A DNA stretch of 5,475 bases from Thermoplasmata archaeon (GTDB taxonomy: Archaea; Thermoplasmatota; Thermoplasmata; WALJ01). The DNA lies in the NCBI GenBank assembly GCA_026986305.1, contig JALSOU010000010.1, positions 1 through 5,475 on the forward strand. Direction: 5' to 3'. The notes beneath the pieces were generated by a model, which saw only the letters and a list, made by a program, of their open reading frames with translations, did not search any database and had not been told where the DNA came from. Shown here piece by piece: positions 1-3,773 of the stretch; position 1 is the stretch's first letter; the number at the start of each line of letters is the position of its first letter. A program made the translations under genes and the position numbers.

Positions 1-421
1 TATCTTCGGCCAGCTCATCGTGGTAGTATGTATCGTAAACTATCTCCTTTATCCCTGCATTCACCAGTATCTTAGCACAGACGCTGCACGGGTGATTTGT
101 CACATATATCGTAGCTCCATCTATGCTCACACCGAATATGGCAGCCTGAATCACAGCGTTTTGCTCAGCGTGAAGCCCTCTGCAAAGCTCATGCCTTTCG
201 CCAGAAGGGACATTCATCTGCTCCCTCAGGCATCCTGTCTCATCGCAGTGCTTCATTCCCCTCGGAGGTCCGTTGTATCCTGTGCTGAGAACCCTCTTGT
301 CCTTCACTACGACTGCCCCTACCTTCCTCCTTATGCATGTTGACCTCGTGGCCACAAGGTATGCCATCATCATGAAGTACTCGTCCAGGTTTGGCCTTAC
401 GATCTTCTCCGCAACGCTCAT
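1..421 (-). CDS. Deoxycytidylate (dCMP) deaminase, ComEB-type, 3' end outside the window
   Basis: This gene encodes a zinc-dependent cytosolic deaminase that converts dCMP to dUMP, the precursor for dTMP synthesis. The first 140 codons are in the window. The active-site signature is clear: HAEQNA at residues 84-89 gives zinc ligand His84 and proton shuttle Glu86, and PCSVC at 111-115 gives zinc ligands Cys112 and Cys115. Cys59, Cys64 and Cys80 lie in the insert typical of dCMP deaminases, which in this family often holds a second, structural zinc; that role is inferred. The ATG at 421 is chosen because an in-frame TAA lies eight codons upstream with no other start codon between. There is no SD site, but a TTTAA box sits about 25 nt upstream, so a leaderless transcript is likely. 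The gene lies 33 nt downstream of the winged-helix regulator and may also be reached by read-through from it. Only the C-terminal tail is missing. Confidence 0.93.
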   Translation of the reverse strand, partial: MSVAEKIVRPNLDEYFMMMAYLVATRSTCIRRKVGAVVVKDKRVLSTGYNGPPRGMKHCDETGCLREQMNVPSGERHELCRGLHAEQNAVIQAAIFGVSIDGATIYVTNHPCSVCAKILVNAGIKEIVYDTYYHDELAED

Positions 422-442
422 GGGTGGGCATAGCGGTACGGG

Positions 443-448
443 TTAAAT
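443..448 (-). promoter_or_regulatory. Putative TATA box for the dCMP deaminase gene
   Basis: On the minus strand the 33-nt gap between the regulator stop and the deaminase ATG contains ATTTAA, preceded by the purine-rich GAAAAGAG, which could serve as a BRE (TFB recognition element). Its centre is about 24.5 nt before the ATG at 421. That spacing fits an archaeal leaderless transcript starting at or next to the start codon. This suggests the deaminase has its own promoter despite sitting behind the regulator. Confidence 0.45.
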
Positions 449-454
449 CTCTTT

Positions 455-988
455 TCATTCCTCCCTTTCCTTCCTGCCTTCCCAGAACCTGACGAAGGCA
501 TCAACCATGGCATCCAGAAAGCTCTGCCTGTATGCTATCAGAACCTTTGCAACCCTTTCCTCATCCTTTACGAAATACCTTCCCCGCCCATCTCTGGACA
601 AAACTCCGGAATCAACCAGCCTTTTTAGGTGATAGGAGAGGGTGGAAGGAGAGACATTGAAATGTCCTTTCATCTCCCCATGTGTGGAGTACGGGTGCAT
701 CAGGAGGTGAAGCACTATCAGTCTGGGAAGCTCCTGCCTGAGTATTGCAAGATACCTTTTATCCCTCGCATCCACCTCTCTGCCCTTTGCCGGATAGTAT
801 GTTACCATCCTGCCCTCCTTTTTTTCCACTATAAGCCCGTGCTTTTCCAGAAATCTTACCTGATATCTCAGCGTTCCCAGCGCTATGCCTGTTCTCCTCT
901 GCAGTTCCCTCATGTGAATTCCCGGAAACTCCTTGATAGCCTCGTATATGCGCCTTCTTGCCTCCAGATTCAGTATTTTGTCCTCCAT
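455..988 (-). CDS. Tandem winged-helix (ArsR/MarR-like) transcriptional regulator
   Basis: This 177-aa protein is predicted to bind DNA in the cytoplasm. It has two winged-helix domains. The first spans about residues 9-66, with a recognition-helix region around RRTGIALGTLRYQVRFLEKH followed by the wing VEKKEGRMVTYYP. The second spans about 83-150, with HFNVSPSTLSYHLKRLVDSG followed by the wing DGRGRYFV. A short C-terminal helix (151-177) may mediate dimerisation. There is no obvious ligand-binding domain and no cysteine cluster. A TTG five codons upstream (1003) is possible, but the ATG at 988 is preferred because AAGGAG (998-993) lies 4 nt before it. That SD is inside the last codons of the upstream membrane-protein gene, whose TGA ends 1 nt before this ATG, so translation of the two is probably coupled. 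The target genes are unknown; autoregulation through the palindrome at 1286-1300 is plausible. An A7 run and an internal SD plus ATG occur mid-gene and are listed separately. Confidence 0.85.
   Translation of the reverse strand: MEDKILNLEARRRIYEAIKEFPGIHMRELQRRTGIALGTLRYQVRFLEKHGLIVEKKEGRMVTYYPAKGREVDARDKRYLAILRQELPRLIVLHLLMHPYSTHGEMKGHFNVSPSTLSYHLKRLVDSGVLSRDGRGRYFVKDEERVAKVLIAYRQSFLDAMVDAFVRFWEGRKEREE
806..819 (-). promoter_or_regulatory. Strong internal SD plus in-frame ATG inside the regulator gene
   Basis: Within the regulator gene the minus strand reads AAAGGAGGGCAGGATG. The GGAGG (818-814) is followed by a 5-nt spacer and an ATG at 808 that is in frame as codon 61. Initiation here would give a 117-aa product (residues 61-177) holding only the second winged-helix domain and the C-terminal helix. 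The match to the 16S anti-SD is stronger than at the gene's own start. It may be coincidence, because the codons for the wing residues Lys-Lys-Glu-Gly-Arg tend to produce such a string. Confidence 0.3.
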
Positions 989-989
989 G

Positions 990-1247
990 TCACTCCTTTC
1001 CAAAGAGCATTATGGCCAGAAAAACCACGATGATCAGGTCCAAAGATGCGGAAATCTCATATCCTACTCTGAAAAATCCTGTTATATTCATGAAAATCAG
1101 CATGCCTTTTATCAGAAGCATGGATCCTATTCCTGCCACAGATAGCATCCTAACCATGCCTGTTCTTCGGTATGCCAGAAGTGAAAGGAATATCAGGAGA
1201 GCGCTCCCCGCGCTTATCAGCCCTGCGATTATCGGGAGGGTTTCCAC
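990..1247 (-). CDS. Small three-helix membrane protein, first gene of the regulator operon
   Basis: This is an 85-aa, very hydrophobic protein of unknown function. Predicted membrane segments are about residues 5-26, 33-55 and 68-83, separated by a short basic loop (YRRTG, about 26-30) and a loop around FFRVGYE (58-64). The basic loop suggests that the first connection is cytoplasmic. There is no signal-peptide cleavage site and no recognisable catalytic or metal-binding motif. The start is the GTG at 1247: an in-frame TAA lies seven codons upstream, no other start codon intervenes, and the SD-like GGTGAT (1256-1251) is 3 nt before it. The gene is coupled to the winged-helix gene immediately downstream. 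Similar pairings of a small three-helix membrane protein with a winged-helix protein occur elsewhere in Euryarchaeota, as I recall, but I cannot name the family securely. A role in membrane sensing or sequestration of the regulator is inference only. Confidence 0.78.
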   Translation of the reverse strand: METLPIIAGLISAGSALLIFLSLLAYRRTGMVRMLSVAGIGSMLLIKGMLIFMNITGFFRVGYEISASLDLIIVVFLAIMLFGKE

Positions 1248-1250
1248 ATT

Positions 1251-1256
1251 ATCACC
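1251..1256 (-). promoter_or_regulatory. SD-like site deciding the GTG start at 1247
   Basis: On the minus strand GGTGAT lies 3 nt upstream of the GTG at 1247. It matches the GGUGAU part of the sequence complementary to the 16S rRNA 3' end. This supports the unusual GTG start, which is also the only start codon available between the upstream in-frame stop and the first membrane segment. Confidence 0.5.
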
Positions 1257-1274
1257 GCAGGTTTATAGGCAGGG

Positions 1275-1284
1275 ATTAAAATTA
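1275..1284 (-). promoter_or_regulatory. Putative TATA box for the membrane-protein/regulator operon
   Basis: The minus strand contains TAATTTTAAT centred near 1279.5, about 32 nt before the GTG at 1247. A start of transcription near 1253-1257 would leave a very short leader carrying the GGTGAT site. The box is nearly symmetric and could also be read on the plus strand (ATTAAAATTA) toward the JAMM gene. A second AT-rich string, CTATAAAC (1268-1261), seems too close to the start codon to serve this gene. Confidence 0.4.
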
Positions 1285-1285
1285 G

Positions 1286-1300
1286 TTTTGGTCTCCAAAA
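1286..1300. promoter_or_regulatory. Perfect interrupted palindrome, candidate operator
   Basis: TTTTGG (1286-1291) and CCAAAA (1295-1300) are perfect inverted repeats around a 3-bp spacer, TCT. The site lies in the 83-bp region between the regulator operon and the JAMM gene, immediately upstream of the operon's likely TATA box. The half-site TCCAAA recurs at 1302-1307, 8 bp after the copy at 1294-1299. The dyad is the size expected for a dimeric winged-helix protein. Binding by the adjacent regulator is inferred, not shown. Confidence 0.4.
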
Positions 1301-1303
1301 GTC

Positions 1304-1310
1304 CAAATAC
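1304..1310 (+). promoter_or_regulatory. Weak TATA-like element for the JAMM gene
   Basis: CAAATAC is centred about 24 nt upstream of the GTG at 1331, and the upstream CCAAAAGT could act as a BRE. No SD sequence precedes the GTG, so a leaderless transcript is the simplest reading. The box is a poor match to a canonical TATA element. The better AT-rich string at 1276-1284 would give a leader of about 25 nt without an SD. Confidence 0.25.
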
Positions 1311-1330
1311 CTTCGGCACTATTCTGTCTT

Positions 1331-1699
1331 GTGAAAGTCCATTCCATAAAGAGGGCAACCCTGAAAATGGCGCTTGAAGTTGCCAAAGACACCTATCCGA
1401 AGGAATTCGTCGCCCTCATGAGGGCATACGATGGGGTCATAGTGGAGCTCCTCTTCATTCCGGGAACTGTTGGAGCGGATAGGAGCGCGATGATTCCGCT
1501 TTACATGAAACCAGTGGATTTTTCAATAGTCGGGAGCATCCACAGCCATCCTTCTCACAATCTTACTCCGTCTTCAGCTGACCTTTCCATGTTTTCAAGG
1601 ACAGGACAGGTGCATATAATCGTGGCATATCCCTACACCATGGAGAGCTGGAGGGCCTTTGACCGCCACGGAAACCCTGTGGAACTTGATGTAATATAG
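1331..1699 (+). CDS. JAMM/MPN+ (Mov34 family) zinc metalloprotease
   Basis: This 122-aa protein is a single-domain archaeal JAMM enzyme, about the family's minimal length. The motif is complete: catalytic Glu25 in PKEF, then HSHP at 71-74 giving zinc ligands His71 and His73, then Ser81 and zinc ligand Asp84 in SSAD, so HxHP-x6-S-x2-D is exact. Related archaeal enzymes (the Archaeoglobus JAMM, Haloferax HvJAMM1) act on isopeptide or linear fusions of small ubiquitin-like modifiers (SAMPs); that substrate is inferred here. The GTG at 1331 is the first start codon after an in-frame TAG at 1283. A shorter alternative is the ATG at 1367, but it would drop the N-terminal strand and helix beginning. 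There is no signal peptide or membrane segment, so it is cytosolic. It is divergent from the membrane-protein/regulator operon and convergent with aIF2-beta, with only one base between the two stop codons. Confidence 0.88.
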   Translation: MKVHSIKRATLKMALEVAKDTYPKEFVALMRAYDGVIVELLFIPGTVGADRSAMIPLYMKPVDFSIVGSIHSHPSHNLTPSSADLSMFSRTGQVHIIVAYPYTMESWRAFDRHGNPVELDVI

Positions 1700-1700
1700 C

Positions 1701-2327
1701 TTAGAAGACAACATGGCCGAAGGCGTTGGTTCCGTTTATCTTGTCTATCTTAACCTTCACCTTGGTTCCTTTTTTGGAAACTCCTTTCACATATATCACG
1801 AATTTGTCTATTCTCGCTATGCCATCTCCCCGTCTTCCGACGCTCTGTATCACCACATCGTAAACCCCGCCCTCCACCACTGCGGCCTTTGGTCTAACAG
1901 CCTGAACCTTTCTCACAGTAACAGGTCTTATGGCACCGCAGGCATCGCATTTCAGCATGAGTATCCTGTCCTTCCTTATCAGCTCAGTATCAGGCCTCCC
2001 GCACTCAGAGCATATCACATAGGTTTCCACATAGGAGTTGAACCTGCTCTGTATGGAAGCCTCCGATATCTTGGATTTGAACACCGCCCTCCTTCCCTCT
2101 ATATCTCCCGCAGTACCCAGTTCTTTTAAAAGGTACTTTAGCACATCCTTTGGGTCTCTCCTTATCTTCTCGCAGACATCTATGAAATTCCTTATTATCG
2201 TGGTTTTACCCTCATTTATAACATCAACCTTTGGAATCTCAAACCTCTCTCCACTCTTCACTGTCTCAGGTAGGGATTCGTAGGCTGTGTTCAGAAGCTT
2301 TTCGTAGTCGAACTCCTCTTCGTCCAT
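1701..2327 (-). CDS. eif2b: Translation initiation factor aIF2 subunit beta with C-terminal TRAM domain
   Basis: This is the beta subunit of archaeal initiation factor 2, the alpha-beta-gamma GTPase that brings initiator Met-tRNA to the small ribosomal subunit. The 208-aa protein has an N-terminal helix (FDYEKLLNTAYESLPE, 6-21) that in this family contacts the gamma subunit. A central alpha/beta domain follows (about 28-100), then a zinc ribbon with CSEC (106-109) and CDAC (127-130), spaced C-x2-C-x17-C-x2-C. Minimal archaeal homologues of about 135-140 aa stop here. This one continues into a TRAM domain (about 152-208) with the typical GxGDGIARIDKFVIYV-like core, a small RNA-binding beta barrel. 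The ATG at 2327 is chosen over frames open further upstream because a TATA-like box lies 26 nt before it and the family's N-terminal helix begins just after it. The gene sits 35 nt behind glutamine synthetase but appears to have its own promoter. Confidence 0.95.
   Translation of the reverse strand: MDEEEFDYEKLLNTAYESLPETVKSGERFEIPKVDVINEGKTTIIRNFIDVCEKIRRDPKDVLKYLLKELGTAGDIEGRRAVFKSKISEASIQSRFNSYVETYVICSECGRPDTELIRKDRILMLKCDACGAIRPVTVRKVQAVRPKAAVVEGGVYDVVIQSVGRRGDGIARIDKFVIYVKGVSKKGTKVKVKIDKINGTNAFGHVVF
1770..1775 (+). terminator. Possible T-tract terminator for the JAMM gene, inside convergent aIF2-beta
   Basis: The plus strand has TTTTTT about 70 nt past the JAMM stop. Archaeal transcription commonly terminates at short T-runs. 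No space exists between the two convergent genes, so JAMM transcripts must end inside the 3' part of aIF2-beta, antisense to its TRAM domain. The T-run is also explained by Lys codons of that domain, hence low confidence. Confidence 0.25.
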
Positions 2328-2349
2328 GTTTGGTGATTTGCGCCTTGTA

Positions 2350-2356
2350 CTTAAAG
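2350..2356 (-). promoter_or_regulatory. Putative TATA box for the aIF2-beta gene
   Basis: The minus strand carries CTTTAAG centred at 2353, 26 nt before the ATG at 2327, within the 35-nt gap after the glutamine synthetase stop. There is no SD before the ATG (the nearby sequence is AATCACCAAAC). The arrangement fits a leaderless transcript and supports the 2327 start. Confidence 0.5.
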
Positions 2357-2362
2357 TTAATC

Positions 2363-3652
2363 TCACACATCGAAGTATCTCTCTATCTCCCAAGGAGATG
2401 TGTTTCCTATGAACCTCGCCCATTCTTCCTCTTTCAGGGAGACGAAAACATCGTAGATCGGACCCAAGGCTCTTTTTATCACTTCATCGCTCTTCATCTC
2501 TTCCACTGCCTCTTTAAGGTTCATCGGAAGCGTCTTTACCCCTGACTTTCTCCTCTTAGACGCACTCATCCTGTATATGTTATCCTCAACAGGTTCAGGA
2601 GGCTCTATCTTCCTCTTTATTCCGTCGAGACCTGCATGGATTATAACTGATTCAGCAAGATAAGGGTTTGCAGATGGGTCAGGACTCCTTATCTCTATGT
2701 CTGGATTCCCTTTTCCCGCAGGCACACGGAGGAGAGCGCTCCTATTCCTCGCACCCCAAGCAATGTATGCAGGTGCCTCCAAGCCTCCCGCGATCCTTTT
2801 GTATGAATTCACAGTTGGATTTGTTATGGCAGTAAAGCCTCTCACATGTTCCAATATTCCCCCTATGAAGTATCTCGCGGTCTGACTCAAGCCGTATCGG
2901 TCATCAGGGTCATAAAAGGCATTTCCACCGTCTTTTTCAAGGTATATGTGCATATGCATCCCTGAGCCTGCCTCTGTTGGTATCGGCTTGGGCATGTATG
3001 TGACCCTTAGCCCGTATTTTTTAGCAAGTAGCTTGGATATGTACTTATGCGCCAGAATGAAATCCCCTGTCCTTACAACGCCCTCTGCAGGGATGAGCTC
3101 GATTTCCATCTGTCCGTAGGCGTTCTCATGGTGCTGATATCTCACAGGTATCTCAGCTTCAATTAGGTGCTCAGCCAGATCCTTTCTGTACTCAGCCATC
3201 TCATCCTCAGAAGGGGGGAGAAAGTACTGGGGACCTGATATGTTCCTAACATTGAGAGGATCTTCATCGGATCTGAAAACGAAGAACTCCATCTCAGGCC
3301 TTATTTTCACTGAAAATCCGTAGTCCATCAGGGTTTTTTCTGTTCTGTATGCCACATTTCTAGGGTCTGTGAGAAGGGGACCCCCATCATCCTTGTATGT
3401 TCTCAGAGGTATTAGGACTTCTGTGGTCTCAGGCAGAGGAATAACCTTGTCCATCTCGGGAATTCCGAGGATATCAGAGTCCTCTATATCGGCAAAGCCC
3501 TTTATGGAAGAGCCATCTATTCCTATGCCTTTCTCACCCTCATTAAGTAGGGTTTCCAGAGGGAAGCTCAGGGTCCTTATCCTTCCATAGACATCGCATA
3601 CAAAGCCATGAAACCACTTTACAGTGTGCAATTTATCAGGTATATCCTTCAT
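2363..3652 (-). CDS. glnA: Glutamine synthetase, type I, GSI-alpha-like
   Basis: This enzyme makes glutamine from glutamate, ammonia and ATP; type I enzymes are cytosolic dodecamers. The 429-aa protein has the beta-grasp N-domain with GIDGSS (44-49), including the ammonium-site Asp46 and Ser49. Catalytic landmarks follow in order: EMEFFVF (120-126), HHENAYGQMEIEL (174-186), GSGMHMH (229-235), NPTVNSYKR (278-286), flap Glu292, NRSALLRVP (303-311) and IEIRSPDP (319-326). All glutamate and metal ligands expected from bacterial enzymes are present. There is no adenylylation-loop tyrosine and no 25-residue insertion, so it belongs with unadenylylated GSI-alpha forms. Two oddities: the flap reads RIAGGLEAP where RLVPGYEAP is usual, and Asp55 replaces the Arg (Bacillus Arg62) linked to glutamine feedback. 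The ATG at 3652 is chosen because a TATA-like TTTAAATA lies about 24.5 nt upstream; the frame stays open to 3703, but that extension would overlap the promoter. Confidence 0.94.
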   Translation of the reverse strand: MKDIPDKLHTVKWFHGFVCDVYGRIRTLSFPLETLLNEGEKGIGIDGSSIKGFADIEDSDILGIPEMDKVIPLPETTEVLIPLRTYKDDGGPLLTDPRNVAYRTEKTLMDYGFSVKIRPEMEFFVFRSDEDPLNVRNISGPQYFLPPSEDEMAEYRKDLAEHLIEAEIPVRYQHHENAYGQMEIELIPAEGVVRTGDFILAHKYISKLLAKKYGLRVTYMPKPIPTEAGSGMHMHIYLEKDGGNAFYDPDDRYGLSQTARYFIGGILEHVRGFTAITNPTVNSYKRIAGGLEAPAYIAWGARNRSALLRVPAGKGNPDIEIRSPDPSANPYLAESVIIHAGLDGIKRKIEPPEPVEDNIYRMSASKRRKSGVKTLPMNLKEAVEEMKSDEVIKRALGPIYDVFVSLKEEEWARFIGNTSPWEIERYFDV

Positions 3653-3672
3653 AATACTACATTCATATGGGT

Positions 3673-3680
3673 TATTTAAA
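3673..3680 (-). promoter_or_regulatory. Putative TATA box for glnA
   Basis: On the minus strand TTTAAATA is centred at 3676.5, about 24.5 nt before the ATG at 3652, preceded by the purine-containing AGAAAATC as a possible BRE. The sequence just before the ATG (GAATGTAGTATT) has no SD, so glnA is probably leaderless. I see no convincing inverted repeat for a nitrogen regulator around the box. Confidence 0.55.
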
Positions 3681-3725
3681 GATTTTCTGACCATCTTCCG
3701 CATATACCCAACAATTGATGTAAAA

Positions 3726-3734
3726 CTTTATTAA
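3726..3734 (+). promoter_or_regulatory. Putative TATA box for lonB
   Basis: CTTTATTAA, preceded by GTAAAA, lies within the 121-bp divergent region shared with glnA. Its centre at 3730 predicts a transcript start near 3755, leaving a leader of about 19 nt before the lonB ATG. A second AT-rich string, CTTATTTAG (3751-3759), is too close to the start codon to be the box. Confidence 0.4.
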
Positions 3735-3763
3735 CTCCCTTTTTGTACGACTTATTTAGAAAC

Positions 3764-3768
3764 GGTGA
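3764..3768 (+). promoter_or_regulatory. SD site for lonB
   Basis: GGTGA lies 5 nt upstream of the ATG at 3774 and matches the complement of the archaeal 16S 3' end. The same bases include a GTG (3765) in frame three codons upstream, which could be an alternative start. The SD reading favours the ATG. Confidence 0.45.
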
Positions 3769-3773
3769 AAAAG

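Noticed and set aside
20..343. A 107-codon plus-strand open frame opposite the dCMP deaminase.
   Set aside because: It is antisense to a gene with complete catalytic motifs, has no promoter or SD, and its product shows no domain-like pattern.
240..458. A 72-codon minus-strand open frame whose ATG overlaps the regulator stop (ATGA) and follows GGAGG.
   Set aside because: It overlaps the dCMP deaminase out of frame, its GGAGG is only 1 nt from the ATG, and its product is a charged, low-order sequence. The deaminase frame with HAE and PCxxC motifs is clearly the real gene.
1261..1268. TATA-like string CTATAAAC on the minus strand upstream of the membrane-protein gene.
   Set aside because: It is centred about 17 nt before the GTG, so transcription would begin inside the coding sequence and miss the SD.
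629..1377. Several plus-strand open frames opposite the regulator and membrane-protein genes.
   Set aside because: They are shadows of the minus-strand genes. Their products are Cys/His/Ser/Pro-rich without domain character, and one runs into the JAMM gene in the wrong frame.
2328..2423. An N-terminal extension of aIF2-beta by 32 codons.
   Set aside because: It would overlap the end of glnA, cover the TATA-like box at 2350-2356, and precede the family's normal N-terminal helix with unrelated sequence.
3653..3703. An N-terminal extension of glutamine synthetase by 17 codons.
   Set aside because: It would be encoded across the TTTAAATA promoter element and adds residues that do not resemble the start of the family.
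3665..3711. A possible inverted repeat between CATATGGGTT and CATATACCCAA in the glnA/lonB divergent region.
   Set aside because: The true complementary core is only GGGT/ACCC with a long spacer, which is expected by chance in an AT-rich intergenic region.
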